Shown: positions 23,889 to 35,439, counted from the stretch's first letter. The stretch: 64,000 bases of DNA from Diploptera punctata (GCA_030220185.1 JASPKZ010007248.1:124001-188000); one strand, 5' to 3'. Program-made: numbers and translations. Notes: generated by a model from the sequence alone, not told the origin.

Positions 23889-24080
23889 TTATAAACTTCT
23901 TAAATAATCATAATATGCCATAACTGCTCGTTCCTGCTCATATGTTTCTACAGAACCTGGTCTCATTATTCGAATATTTGTTATAGCTCGTTGAGGACCC
24001 ATGTCACAAAAATGAATCAAATAGCACGCTGCCATCACTCCTGTTCTTCCTCTACCCATTCGGCAGTGGATTCCAACAGC
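23889..24080 (-). CDS. DUSP23: DUSP23-like phosphatase A, exon 2 (catalytic)
   Basis: Reverse-strand exon opening after TTTTTTCAG at 24081 and running 63 codons to a TAA at 23889. It starts AVGIHCRMGRGRTGVMAACY: the protein tyrosine phosphatase signature H-C-x-x-G-x-x-R-T with catalytic Cys and phosphate-binding Arg. It continues to RIMRPGSVETYEQERAV, very close to human RRLRPGSIETYEQEKAV. Phase 0 joins it to exon 1 so that ENNE-AVGIHC aligns with the human GEAVGVHC. All active-site residues in this exon are intact and there is no frameshift. AATAAA on the minus strand occurs near 23420, inside an inverted repeat; whether it is the polyadenylation site is unknown. Confidence 0.92.
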   Translation of the reverse strand, partial: AVGIHCRMGRGRTGVMAACYLIHFCDMGPQRAITNIRIMRPGSVETYEQERAVMAYYDYLRSL

Positions 24081-24261
24081 CTGAAAAAATATATTACTTC
24101 AATGTTTGTAGCAATGTGTATAAATAGTCACAAAATGCAATACTATGCCAAAATAGCAAATGACAATGTCAAGTGCCACAACATTAAAATATTACCTATT
24201 ATGCCATGATTTGGGATGTTATCAGATGGTTTCTTATCAATGATCATAGAGAAAGTGATGT

Positions 24262-24890
24262 TTCTTTTTTAATACTATTTAACTCATGTCCCAAATGGGA
24301 GTCAATGACCAATCACATTTCAATGAATTTTGTTTTACAACCAATGACAGTCATGTTTCACCTCGCTCTTTATCGAATACTCTTTACCATAAAAAAATAA
24401 ATATCCACCTTTTTAATATTCTAAACAGTCAGTGCAATATTTTGCAGTAACTGACTCTCTAACAAATACATTGAATATAGCAAATAAAGAACAGATTCCT
24501 TTGAACTATACATTTGATAATTGTGTGTTCAATAATTGTGTTTTTAAATAATGATTTTACTGAGTTGTTTACTAAAAAAATAATTAATAACCTATAATGT
24601 TGGTTATAATACACAGTTTGATGTGTTTCATTTTCTCTCCACTAGGGTCATTCTTACAATATTGCAATCCTATATGGCAATAAATTATATGATCAAGTTG
24701 CAGAGAATAAACAAATTAAACATAACCACACATTTCTGATTTGTTTTCAGACATTACCATTTACATTAAATATATAAATATTTTAAAATACCGGTAACTA
24801 TATTTAAAAATTGATTTATGAATAAACAGCTTAATTTTATTCATTAAATAGTCCTAACAAATGCCACTCTTTATTTCCAAATCCTCGAGA
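24262..24890 (+). repeat. Unclassified 0.6-kb repeat, copy 1 of 3
   Basis: Full-length relative of 57595-58285 (same orientation) and partial relative of 37745-38095 (reverse). Landmarks: CCCAAATGGGAGTCA at the left, CTCCACTAGGGT and TTGCAATCC/TTGCGATCC in the middle, TAGTCCTAACAAATGCCACT at the right. No open frame and no clear terminal repeats. Two of the copies sit near opposite ends of the phosphatase A intron. Confidence 0.75.
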
Positions 24891-24979
24891 TAAATTCACT
24901 CATCACTTTGTGATTCATGAATTTATCAATGATTTGGAAATCACTCATGACATTACTTATTGTGATAAATGTGTCTTGG

Positions 24980-25014
<35 letters not shown>

Positions 25015-25353
25015 AATGCATTTTTTTTTCCAACGACCAGAGAGTTTTGAAAAATAAAAATTATTGTCTGGTGTTACACAAGGTGGGGCGATTACAGATG
25101 CTGGTTGTAGTTTGATTTTGTGTACCACATGAGATTGCTTCAGATAAAAAAAAAAAATTATTGTTTTTTAAAAGAGAAATAAAATTAAAATTTACTTCTC
25201 TCAAACAAATTATTCTTTTTTTTAATAAGAATAATTGAAGATACACATTAATGCCTCAGGCAACTCATAAATATATTAAATTGATGTTTGGGAAGGAAAC
25301 ATTATGATTAGGTATAATCATTTTACTTCATCGGAGAACATTCTTCTTCTTTT

Positions 25354-25514
25354 TTTTGAAAACTCGCCTCATACATTTTCACGAGATGGTGACATAAGAA
25401 GAGTTGACGGCCGAAGAATTTCATCAATCAGAATTGTGATTGAGATGAGCGTGATTATGCTAGAAACCGTAGTTTCATGAAAAGCACGAAATTTATGAGG
25501 TGAGTTTTCAAAAA
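25354..25514. mobile_element. MITE with about 20-bp inverted ends
   Basis: TTTTGAAAACTCGCCTCAT on the left and ATGAGGTGAGTTTTCAAAA on the right, one mismatch, 160 bp total, non-coding. A TA microsatellite lies just upstream at 24980-25010. Confidence 0.7.
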
Positions 25515-25943
25515 AATGTTAATAAACTCATAGATAATATCACAATAAACTAACTTCACAAGAATAATAATTTACTTAGAAGACACATCTATATGAAAAA
25601 TATTTTTTTCCTTTTTCTTCTTGAGGGTCTTTAGAATTATAGCTATTTGCTCCTTGGTTTATTGTCCATTGTGGAGAGAGAAAATAATATTCAATGTAAA
25701 AATTTCACCTTTTAACAATTTCAGTCACAATTGTAATATTTTGTCTGTTCAGATATTTGTTTCCTTGTTTGTAAAGTTAGTTAACTACCACAAATATCCC
25801 TCCATCTGTTTCTTCATCAGATTATTTTCACTAAATTTTATATTAGTTACATCACAATTGATTAAATTACTAGAGAGGAAATATTTGTCCGATGTCAATC
25901 CATGTTACAGTATAGTACTAATAACAGTGAAATATTAGAACAT

Positions 25944-27175
25944 AATCAAATGGTAAAGAGAAAAATTGTTATGCCTGAACCAGGAATCGAACCCCGAACC
26001 TTCAGCTTTCCATGCTGATGCTCTATCCATTGAGCTAATTCAGGCTTCCTTCCCATCCAAGCATAAATCCTTCCTTTACCTTACTGTCTTGGTCCCATAT
26101 TCAAATGCAATGAATCATCATTCACAAATACACAATGAATGGCTTCTACCTGAAGAAGACATGAAGGGAATCCACATAGCTAAAGCATTATTTATTAAAT
26201 TAATATTAAGAAGTTAAAGCTGTTACTATGATTGAAATAAGTAAATTAATTTACTTACTTACTTACTCACTGGCACTATCGAACCCGTAGGTTCATGGCC
26301 ATGCGGACATAAGCTCTCCATACATCCCTATCCTGAGCTAATGCTTTCCAATCGTTCCCTGTATAATCTACTTCCCTCAAATCATAGTTAATGTTATTAT
26401 CCCACCTAATTCTTGGTCTACCAACTGGGTGTTTTCCCTCTGGCTTTCCTACAAGAAGCTTCCATGCAAGTCTTTCATTCCCCATACGTGCAACATGTCC
26501 TGCCCATCGCAGTCTACGAGACTTAACTGTTCTTATTATATCTGGCTTCCTATAAATACCATGTAGTTCATTGTTATGAAGTCTTCTCCATTCACCTGTC
26601 TGTTCATCTCTCTTTGGTCCAAAAATTTTCCTAAGTACTTTATTCTCAAATACTTGTAATCTCCTTTCCTCCCTTAAAGTAAGAGTCCATGTTTCGCACC
26701 CATATAATATAACTGGTAGAATAATAGTTTTATATATTTTCAGTTTAACGTTTTTTGAAAGGAGTTGGGACATCAAGAGTCTCTGCAATGCATAATAGCA
26801 GGCATTTCCAGAATTGAGCCTATGTTTAATTACTTTGTGCATCTCATTCCTATTTGTGATTATTGTTCCTAGGTACTTGAATTCAGCCACCTCCTCCTGT
26901 AAATTAATTTACACAACTAAATTATTGTAATCAAATGGTAAAGAGAGTAAGGTAAAGGAAGGATTTATGCTTGGATGGGAAGGAAGCCTGAATTAGCTCA
27001 ATGGATAGAGCATCAGTACTGAAAGCTGAAGGTTCAGGGTTCGATTCCCGGTTCAGGCATAAATTTTTCTCTTTACCATTTGATTACAATAATTTAGTTG
27101 TGTGCATTAATTTACTTATTACAATCATAGTAACAGTTTTAGCTTCTTAATATTAATTTAATTTTAATTAGAACA
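25944..27175. mobile_element. Inverted pair of family C SINEs split by a LINE
   Basis: The left copy (minus, 25944-26240) and right copy (plus, 26930-27175) are mirror images over more than 130 bp starting with the shared border CAAATGGTAAAGAG. The right copy's tRNA-like head at 26986-27059 has a perfect 7-bp acceptor stem (GCCTGAA/TTCAGGC), D-arm GCTC/GAGC and B box GGTTCGATTCC; the anticodon loop has C instead of U33 and the T stem has a mismatch, so it is SINE rather than tRNA gene. A LINE (26255-26898) is inserted between them. Confidence 0.85.
26241..26912 (-). mobile_element. AAGT-tailed LINE, open 204-codon frame, TSD
   Basis: Target duplication GTAAATTAATTTAC at 26241-26254 and 26899-26912; element 26255-26898 on the minus strand. 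It encodes AEFKYLGTIITNRNEMHK, LYGCETWTLTLREERRLQVF, RLRWAGHVARMGNERLAWKL and ends MNLRVR, an unbroken C-terminal part of the reverse-transcriptase polyprotein, then the GAGTAAGTAAGTAA tail. 5' truncated before the YADD box, hence inactive, but the intact frame and duplication suggest a fairly recent insertion into a pre-existing SINE. Confidence 0.93.
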
Positions 27176-27179
27176 TAAT

Positions 27180-28790
27180 TATATTTTCCTAACAATTATT
27201 TTCCCCTTAACTACAACTGTGATTTTTTTGTGTATAACTGGAGTCTTGAAATAAAAAAAACATTCCACAAATAAATTAACCAAAGAATTTGTTTTAATTT
27301 GCAAGTAAAGTTTTTGTATTGGTTTATTTGCTCAGACTTGTGAAATAATAAATATATCCTCAACTCGAGGAATAAAATGAGATGAAGTCCCTATATTTAT
27401 AGAGGTCTGTGAACGACAAGAATCCTGATGCACCGTCACAGGGGCGGATGAATCAAATGAAAAGGAATGGATGAAATTAATACGGAGAAAGGTAGAATGA
27501 AATTTGTGGCAAGGGAAAACAGGAGAAATCCTGAGAAAAACCTGCCCAAGCTCCATTTCATCCACCACGAAACCTACATGGAGTGACCAAGACTATATCT
27601 CGGGACCCCAGTGGTGAGAGGCAATGTCTAACTTCTTGCACCATGGAATAATGATAATCTTTATTAGAATCTTTTTCCTATTGGTGAAAAAATCACAATA
27701 GGAAATAGAAAATTTGTGCTGCATAACTCCAACTAATTCCATGGTGCAACACATCCACATGCGCTATTTACTGAGATAGATAATCATCCAGCCAATATAG
27801 GGGTGACAAGTGGTCAGCATTCAGGTTCCTCCTACCATTATAGCTTTTTTTTCAATCTGGAGCCACCACTTATTGCACTTAACTAAAATCTTCATGATCC
27901 TGATGGACACCGGTCCTATACTGATCAAAATTCCATGAGAAAATTTCTCTCTAACTCTAGTTAAAGTCCAAGCTCTGCACCAAGGCATTCATGCCTATGG
28001 ATGGGACTTTGTACTGCATAATTGAGTTAAGTTTGCATAGCATGAGAATAAATACATTATACCAGTTCTGAGATAAGTTTAACATGATCATCAGATTGTC
28101 CAGTTGGTCCTTGACTAACAATAGGATCTGCCGATCATTTAAAAAATAACACTCCCTGCTGATCACTGCTTTAAAATATCATTAAAATTAAAATAAGTTA
28201 ATTTCTTTAGAAAAACACTTTATAAACAGTTAATACAATCAGACAGTCAACTTGATACACCTAAGATCCTAGATGAAATATAAGCTTAGATTTGAGTTTT
28301 TAGGAATCTATAAAGAAAATTGAAATTTTAAAAAAGAAAGGTAAATTTTGAAACAGGAAAACATCGTAATGCTACGTGGAGCATTAGTTACATTACTTAA
28401 TAATAATCAGACTTTAAAATTATGAAACTCCAAAGACACCTGTTCTTACTGTGAGCCTAAATGTGACCATTCAAAAGATATAACAAATGGTACAGAATAA
28501 AATAGTAATAAAATTTAAATATAAATCAGAAATGTTACCTTACCACACCTCATAAAATCTCCCATTCTTAAACCCTCCAGCTGGAGGTTTAAATTCCCCA
28601 GCTCCTATGGGAGTGTACGATTATGGCAATAGTTACGTGCCACAAGCATTTAAATTGCAAGCTGAAAGTCTAAAGTGCTACTTCAAAAATAATCACTTAC
28701 TATAAATTAACTATTTTATTCAAATGGAAATGAAAATTTGAATTTTTATTATTTAATATTTACTTAGATGTATTATTTTGTAAATGATTT
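27180..28790. other. Intronic stretch without recognised gene
   Basis: Mostly unique-looking AT-rich DNA. A small inverted repeat (GCACCATGGAATA near 27641; TAATTCCATGGTGC near 27737) could be a MITE of about 115 bp. Nothing else supported. Confidence 0.5.
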
Positions 28791-28796
28791 TATATC

Positions 28797-29460
28797 AACT
28801 TTTTGGTCCAAAAATTTTCTTGAGCACTTTATTCTCAATTACTTATAATATTTTCACCTCCCTTAATGTAATAGTCCATGTTTCGCATCCATATAATATA
28901 ACTGGGAGAATAAGAGTTTTATATATTTTCAGTTTAACATTTTTTTAGATAACTTGTCATCCCAACTCCTATCAAAAAACATTAAACTGAAAATATATAA
29001 AACTGTTATTTTCCTAGTTATATTATATGGATCCAAAACATGGACTCTTACTTTAAGGGAGAAGAAAATATTATGAGTATTTGAGAATAATTGTTCTCAT
29101 GAAAATTTCTGGACCAAAGAGAGATGAACAGGACAGGTATATGTAGTCTCCGTAACAGTGAGCTACATCTTTATAGGAAACCAGATATAATAAGAACAAT
29201 TAGTCTCTGTGATGGGCAGGACATGTGACACAAATGGGGAATTAAAGAGGGGCATGGAAGCTTTTTGTAGAGAAATCAGATGAGAAACACCCAGTTGGTA
29301 GGCCAAAAATGAGCTGGAAGAATAACATTAACCTTGATTTCAGGGATGTAGAATATACAGGGAATTGTAAAATATTAGCTCAGGATAGAGATGTATGGAA
29401 AGCTTATGTACATGTGACCATGAACCTATAGGTTTGATAGTCCCAGTGAGTGTTATAAGA
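28797..29460 (+). mobile_element. Fold-back copy of the AAGT-tailed LINE
   Basis: 28797-28948 is the inverted copy of LINE sequence that then appears forward from about 28975 (both contain ATATAAAACT / AGTTTTATAT, and the regions encoding YGCETWTLTLRE and FGPKR). The forward part runs on to GAACCTATAGGTTTGATAG and CCAGTGAGTG, the LINE 3' end. Multiple stops. The arms are about 150 bp with a spacer of about 25 bp. Confidence 0.8.
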
Positions 29461-29610
29461 AAGTTAAGATTTTCAGTGTGTGAAAGTTGGTTCTGCTCCA
29501 ATTCTATTCAAACATATGATGAATGTGATTCTTTTGCCTTAACCAGGGCTGCCAATTGTCGAAGGTAAGAAGTTTGTAGTGGAATGCAGGCTTTCACGGC
29601 CGGTAATCAT

Positions 29611-29875
29611 GGTAATAAAAGATTCCGGGCTATGTGGCCGTGGTCTATAACTGGCGTTTCTTCCAGACGTTTCTCCCTCAACTGCGGAGGGCATCTTCAG
29701 TGGCGAGCGCTTCCAGCTGTTGTTTCCCAGTCGTAGACTCGACTCGAGTCTACGACAGGGAAACAACAGCTGGAAGCGCTCGCCACTGAAGATGCCCTCC
29801 GCAGTTGAGGGAGAAACATCTGGAAGAAACGCCAGTTATAGACCACGGCCACATAGCCCGGAATCTTTTATTACC
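29611..29875. mobile_element. Palindrome of two Penelope-type tails
   Basis: Arms of 131 bp (29611-29741, 29745-29875) around a 3-base centre, nearly perfect. Each arm is a tail of the type found at Penelope-like element ends: GAAGATGCCCTCCGCAGTTG, GAGGGAGAAAC, then GCCAGTTATAGACCACGGCC. The minus-strand arm keeps CTGAAGA ... GAGGGAGAAACGTC; the plus-strand arm has GAAACATC. Two near-identical 60-75-codon open frames on opposite strands are consequences of the palindrome, not genes. Confidence 0.88.
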
Positions 29876-29899
29876 GTAAGAAGTTTGTTGTGTGGAAAA

Positions 29900-30690
29900 C
29901 CTTGAAACAGTTATCCAAACACAACTCTGCCTCTTATGGCAAACTATACATCTTCCCTCTGCAGTTTTAGTTTCTTCGTTGTTGCTGGAATTTTTCTTTA
30001 TGAGGTGTCTTTCTGTAAGATGCACAGTGGATGGATGGTTGGATTAAAGTTTTTCCTTGCATTCTATACTGAACAGACCTCCATAAGTCTCAAATAAAGA
30101 TATAACAAGTTTAAATGATCCATTATAGCATTTTCAGTGTTGTAATTAACAAGTGAATTATGAATGGCAACATTTAGAAACCTTTGGAAAAATTTTATAC
30201 CATTTTCTACCTTTCTTCCTCTGTAATTAATAATGCTGTATTTTGTTTATCTTTTAAGTCAACTGCACCCATAATCTGATTGTAAGCAATGACAGTGGTT
30301 AGTTTCTTTACTTCAACACCATGTTTTCTGACATTATTTATGTATCTTGGAAGGTTGAATTGATAGAAACCTTTTATCCTTCCATTTTAGAACTATCACA
30401 CCATCTGAGTGTTGGGCAATGATCACCACTCCTTTCAATTTTGCTTTTTTCACCTCACATGGTACATATTAAGACCCAAAGTACCAGCTACGATAGTCTT
30501 TTGCATTTTTTTAAAATGTAATCAAGATCAGGAGAGTTGTAGTAATTATCCATCCACAAATTATATCCTTTGTTGAACAGATGTTCCATTAGTTGCACAA
30601 CAATAGATAAAGTTATGTTTGTTCCTCCATATTGCCTGAAGTTTAGGGTTGCATGCAAATACATTAGTCTCTACTCAAATTACTTCCAAT
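29900..30690 (-). mobile_element. Second piggyBac-type transposase remnant
   Basis: The reverse strand, with many frameshifts, reads GYNLWMDNYYNSPDLDYILK, KKLTTVIAYNQIMGAVDLKD, then VHLTERHLIKKNSSNN and GRCIVCHKR. WMDNYYNSPDL and MGAVDLKD are piggyBac transposase blocks and the CxxC end is its Cys-rich tail. Different subfamily from the copy at 18524-19870. Ends not located. Confidence 0.8.
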
Positions 30691-30826
30691 CACTGGTGAG
30701 CTGACTCACCATGAGCAAGTGCAAAGATCGAATTAGCTACCCACAAACTGATCATGCATTAAAGTCATCGTTTTCGTAATATTGGCAAGAAATTACCCTG
30801 AATTCTCAGCGATAAAACCACTTCCG

Positions 30827-31018
30827 TTATTTTCGTCTGCTATAGAGGAATGCATTTACGCTTGCATCCTGCAAATAATACCATATACAACGACGTCTGC
30901 GTCGCGCAATATTATGCCGATTCTCCTGTTCTTCCAGTTGAATTCTTTGGTAGACTCTATCGAATTCCTCTTCTCCGCATATACCGAAAATATGATCGAA
31001 GTCTTCAAGGTCCGACAT
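30827..31018 (-). pseudogene. 63-codon acidic/basic open frame, unrecognised
   Basis: MSDLEDFDHIFGICGEEEFD, then a run RRRRRCIWYYLQD. It lies about 140 bp upstream of the second piggyBac remnant in the same orientation, so it could be that element's N-terminus, but I cannot match it. It may equally be part of another transposon. Confidence 0.3.
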
Positions 31019-31029
31019 CTTGGATAAAG

Positions 31030-32450
31030 CAGCAAGGTTTCAAACTACATCGGTTACCATCGGTTCCCTTCGGGATTCTCACGATAAGTTTCTATTTTGA
31101 GCTATGATCTTAAGTTACCTCGTCAGGTAGCTTACAATTATTATTGCATGAATAGATTTCTGAGTAAGCAAAATGTATTAGGATAAAACTTTCTCAGCAG
31201 AGAACACCTTTTACGGTCTAATGCGTTTATAAATTCGACCCTTAATATCCTTGTTGCTGCCAATATATTCTAGAAATTTCCATAGGTCACCTAATTAGAT
31301 TTGGATGATCTGAATGTTTTTTTTATTCCGAATTTACAAGCCTTCAGAGGAATGTACATTCTAATAATAACCTCCCCTCCCATAATGTTACTCTGTCATC
31401 TACAGCAATGTTTTGATGAGGGATTTTGTTTTGGAACTTCATATTGAAGCAGTATAACATATTGAAGAAGTAATTCTCTTCATGCCCGATGTTGTAGTAA
31501 CATTTTGAAGAAGGATTTATGTCCCAAAAAAAGAATTACTGGTTCAGGTTGGGTTTAATTTTTGGTAGAGTCGGATTCTCTTCTTAGGGTCGGTAGTTGG
31601 TACACTGGATAGGAAAACACTTTAATAATCACTAAAAACTGTTTCTTGTAGAAATAATTTCACATTTATTCACTTCTTAAAATTCTCAGCAGATTAAGTA
31701 AATATAGGTGGTATTATTCTTCACCGTCAATTAAAAATAAATTATTTTCTTTTCTTGAATCAATTATTATCTTTGTATTAAATATTGCATTTTATCAGGA
31801 GATCTCTTTTTGCTTCTATCTTTGTTGAAAGTTGTATGCAGAATGACTAGTGTAATTCTTTTATAATTTTAAGACCATTATTACATCACATGATGGTAAT
31901 TTTAAATTCTATTGGTTAATAGTTATTTAAATACAAGGTTTAAATTGATTTGTTAAATAAGAAAGTTAATTGTTTTAACATCCAATCAGAGTTTAGTTTA
32001 CTTTATTTAAGAATATGAAGTTAAGCAGGTGTTCTTATTACAGTTATAATGGAAGGATTTGTAATTTTGACAACAATGACTTAAAAGAATTTTTTAAAAG
32101 CATTTAAAAAACTGTTATGTAGTACAATTTCTTTAATTGTTATTGAGACATTTTTATTCAACAATAACCAACATTGAATTATTTAGATGTTTTTATTTAT
32201 TTAAGTTATATTTAAATATTAAAAGAATTCAAAAATACAAAAATTATTAACTTCAACTTTTATATTCATTATAATATTAAAATTCTGCTATAATATTGTA
32301 AATTTTGAAGAGTTTCATATTTGTAACATACATCCTAGGTCTATAGGCATGTCATTGACAATAGACCTATAAAAGCCCTAAATCTAATTGTAAGATACAG
32401 TTTTGAGATAACATTTTTAAGTCTGAAATTAGAATCATACGGCCTTTGTT
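31030..32450. other. AT-rich intronic stretch
   Basis: No recognised element or coding signal. Confidence 0.6.
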
Positions 32451-32454
32451 CGTG

Positions 32455-32900
32455 GCATCATATATGGACATTAACCCGACCTAAGGGGGACCAGGTACAT
32501 CTTCCTTGAACCCACTTAGGTAACTCTTAGCAGGCGCGTCCACGATGCGGGGTGGACCCGACTCTAAGTTGGTGACTAAATTCTGCTAAGGACCCAGTAT
32601 TGCAAGGTATAACGCTTTACCCTTGTCCAGGGTTATGGACAAAGACCACAATGGCAGCGAAGGCAAGGAGGAAAATATTTCAACTCGGCAGAAATGGCAA
32701 CTCTTTCTCCGGAGTTTAAAAGGAGCCCATACTCAGGGTAACAGGAGTGAAGTCTCCAACGACTTAAAGTTGGAAGGAGCGACCCTTTCTGTGGGAATTA
32801 TACACATAAGAGCATGTTCAGAGGCTCTAAGGTGGCAGCCCCACCACTAGACTTGTCATGCGCAATGCTCGTAACATGGCCAGGAGACATTTACATTACT
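32455..32900 (+). repeat. GC-richer stretch, possible LINE 5' region
   Basis: Base composition changes sharply (ACCCGACCTAAGGGGGACCA and onwards), with an open frame of 75 codons starting MSRVMDKDHNGSEGKEENIS. It directly precedes the 3' end of the AAGT-tailed LINE, separated by that piece's own target duplication, so the two are separate insertions. Family not proven. Confidence 0.35.
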
Positions 32901-33082
32901 GAGAATCATAAAGTGAGTAACTATGATTTGAGGGAAGTAGATTATACAGGGAATGATTGGAAAACATTAGCTCAGGTTAAGGATGTATAGAGAGCTTATG
33001 TCCGCGCGGCCATGAACCTATGGGTTCGATAGTGCCACTGAGTAAGTAAGTAAGTAAGTAAGAGAATTATAAAGTGAGTAAC
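32901..33082 (+). mobile_element. Very short 3' piece of the AAGT-tailed LINE with TSD
   Basis: Only the last 140 bp of the LINE (32922-33061: coding end with an in-frame TAG, then GTGCCACTGAGTAAGTAAGT). Flanked by a 21-bp direct repeat with one mismatch at 32901-32921 and 33062-33082 (ATAAAGTGAGTAAC shared). Confidence 0.9.
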
Positions 33083-33159
33083 CGGACTGATCAACCTAAG
33101 GTATTGGATGCCCATTTACTGGATGGGAAGATTCATTAAATCCCCTTTATGTGAAAACA

Positions 33160-33425
33160 GTCCACCGCTGTGGTCTCGAGGTAGCATGGCCTTGTCATGC
33201 AGCGGGCCCAGGTTCGATCCCAGTTGAGGCAGTTTTTCTGGGTGAGGTTTTTATCGGGGTTTTTCCTCACCTATAAGACAAATGTCAGGAAAACTTTAAG
33301 GCCCAAATGGTCCCCAAAATCATATGGCCATCATTATCATCATCATCCTTTACCGGTGTAGCATGAAAATACTATGATTGCAGTGAAGGACCTGCCTTCG
33401 GGCAGAATTACTATGGATGAATAAG
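33160..33425 (+). mobile_element. Family A SINE
   Basis: GTCCACCGCTGTGGTCTCGA head, B box AGGTTCGATCCCAGT, TTTTATCGGGGTTTTTCCTC, and the 3' signature GCATGAAAATACTATGATTG with GGACCTGCC. No clear duplication seen. Confidence 0.9.
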
Positions 33426-33453
33426 AGAAAGATTTGTGTTTAGCTTGGAACTT

Positions 33454-33540
33454 GCTCAGGTAGCTCAGTTGGTAGAATATTGGCCTAGGAAGCCAAAGGT
33501 CCTGGGTTCAAGCCCCAGTCTTAGCCTATAATTTTTCTCT
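33454..33540 (+). mobile_element. tRNA-like head, family D (Pro-AGG-like)
   Basis: A box GGTAGCTCAGTTGGTAGA, anticodon arm TTGGC-CTAGGAA-GCCAA (AGG), T arm CTGGG-TTCAAGC-CCCAG. The acceptor stem (GCTCAGG versus CTTAGCC) does not pair well, so it is read as a tRNA-derived SINE or degenerate tRNA, not a functional gene. Confidence 0.65.
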
Positions 33541-33998
33541 TCAAATACTAAATTTCTTTATCAAACCTTATACTGTATTAAGTTTTTTTTTTATTTAAGT
33601 ATTGAAGAACTGGTCCCATGTTACAAAAGCTACTTCGATACTTTTCGAGATGATGTTGCTCATTTATACTTTACCAAAATGTGACCAAATAACCTGGGAC
33701 AAATATAAGGTTAAGGTGAGTATATTTTGTTACCTTTTTTAATTCAAGACTGATCAGTATTACTATTCTCAGTTGGCTTACGTGAATTGAGCCTTGTAGT
33801 TAAACCAAAAATGGCATAAAGGAGTGATATCTTCTGGTCCTATTACTGCCACCATTTCTATTATGCCTCTTCCGAGCTAAGTTCCAGTTGTAATATAAAC
33901 AAACTAGATGTATTCTTGGACCAATGGATCTGTGCCCCCGTAAGAAATGCAAACTAAATACTAATTCCGTTTCTGCCTCGGTAAATCATTTCCCTCCC

Positions 33999-34315
33999 TG
34001 CATTCTGCCTTAGCGTAGTGGTTAAGGCACTGAGCTACAAGCCGGAGGGTCGAAGGTTCAAGTCCCGTTGGGGTCAGGATTTTTAAACTGACCCAAACCC
34101 TCTGGCGGCACTATGGCCCTGGGGTCGACTCAGCCTCTAACTGAAATGAGTACCGGACGCTTGTTCTGGGGTAAAGGCGGCCGTCATGCAGGGCTGACAA
34201 CCCGGCTGACATAAAGTGCCGATTGTCTAGAAAAAGTGGGAGCCTTAACCTTCTACTACCCCAAGGGCCTCCGGGCCTGTTGTGGGATCACTTTTACTTT
34301 ACTTACTTGCATTCT
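33999..34315 (+). mobile_element. SINE family B, copy 1
   Basis: Short duplication TGCATTCT at 33999-34006 and 34308-34315. Head CTTAGCGTAGTGGTTAAGGC (A box), AAGGTTCAAGTCCCGT (B box), then CTCTGGCGGCACTATGGCCC and CTACTACCCCAAGGGCCTCC, tail TTTACTTTACTTAC. About 85-90% like copy 2 at 59036-59336 by eye. Confidence 0.9.
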
Positions 34316-35270
34316 TGCCTGTCTCTATTTTCTATCTCTCTCTTTCTCCCCTCCCATTACTCACGTTTTTGAGCTTTCTTTCGGATATTATTTGCACTCA
34401 CAGTCCAGTGTTGTCAACTCAGTATCAGTCTGTTATATTATATAGTATGTCAATTGTAAATTATTATCATTAGCTTAATTCATAAGCATAAATCAGAATT
34501 CCTGTATAGTATCAGTATGTTATATAATATGTAAATAAGATCGTAGCATGTAATAACTTCGCCATAGCCGGTCCCTAGTCCGGATGAGAAAGGAGGAGAG
34601 TACATGATTGTGTGCTCATACCTAACATTTTATTATTTTGTTAGGACTTCAAGATTACGTTCCAAATCTAACCAAATAAGACAATGAGGTGAAGGAGAAG
34701 TATTTATGATGAAACATCTTTAAAAACAACATAATGTAGATTCCCTTCACGTAATTTCCATTTAACCAACAAATATCCACTATTATAATTATATCCAATA
34801 ATCGTAGAAATCAATCAGTGTCATTAGACCTACTTAAATTAAATATGAAAAAGTAATAATTATCCTTACATTATTCAGTATTCAAGAGCCTGATACCGGG
34901 GGAGGTTTCGCAATGTCCCTACTCGGTCAGTTACAGTGGCTTCTATTTGACGTAGTGAGAGGGGAGCACGGTGGAATGGTGAGAGAACTGACGTGTACTT
35001 TTTGAAGAACGATGCCAGCGCTACAGGGGCACAGATCCGTTGGTCCGAGTATATGAACTACATTTTCATTGGTTGAATAACTTTTACCTTTAAGCGTGTA
35101 AGAAAATGTAGTTCGCTTTCTAACACTCAAAATAAATAAAAAATAATAAAAATATGTATTAACTAACACATGTCTATATATGTTATATGGGAGAATTTTA
35201 AAATATATAATTGCAATCTTGATAGATTAAATAAATATTTCATTGAAAATACAATAGGAAGTAAAATTTC
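34316..35270 (-). repeat. Mostly unrecognised; holds unclassified repeat copy 2
   Basis: 35040-35270 is the reversed counterpart of 101-320 (TGTAAGAAAATGTAGTTCGC). The counterpart of 318-370 lies at about 33870-33915, so this copy was split by later DNA that includes the family B SINE. The rest shows no gene. Confidence 0.55.
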
Positions 35271-35439
35271 GAGATTCTACTTAACAAATAAGTTGGGTCT
35301 GTATTCATCTTACCTCATACTTCGTTTTATCTTGTAAGACATGTTTCATTGCATCTTTACTCCCTCTTCAGTTGGTATACAGTCAACTTATTTATTAAGC
35401 ATTTCATTGTTTAATTCTTAGAGAAATTCAATTGTTTCA

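Noticed and set aside
26986..27059. Functional tRNA gene
   Set aside because: U33 is replaced, the T stem has a mismatch and the sequence is embedded in a multi-copy SINE.
29539..29905. Two nearly identical small proteins on opposite strands
   Set aside because: They arise from reading the two arms of the Penelope-tail palindrome.
32623..32850. 75-codon frame as a host gene
   Set aside because: Sits in repeat-like, GC-shifted sequence directly before a LINE piece; no family recognised.
33454..33526. tRNA-Pro(AGG) gene
   Set aside because: The acceptor stem does not pair over most of its length despite good anticodon and T arms.
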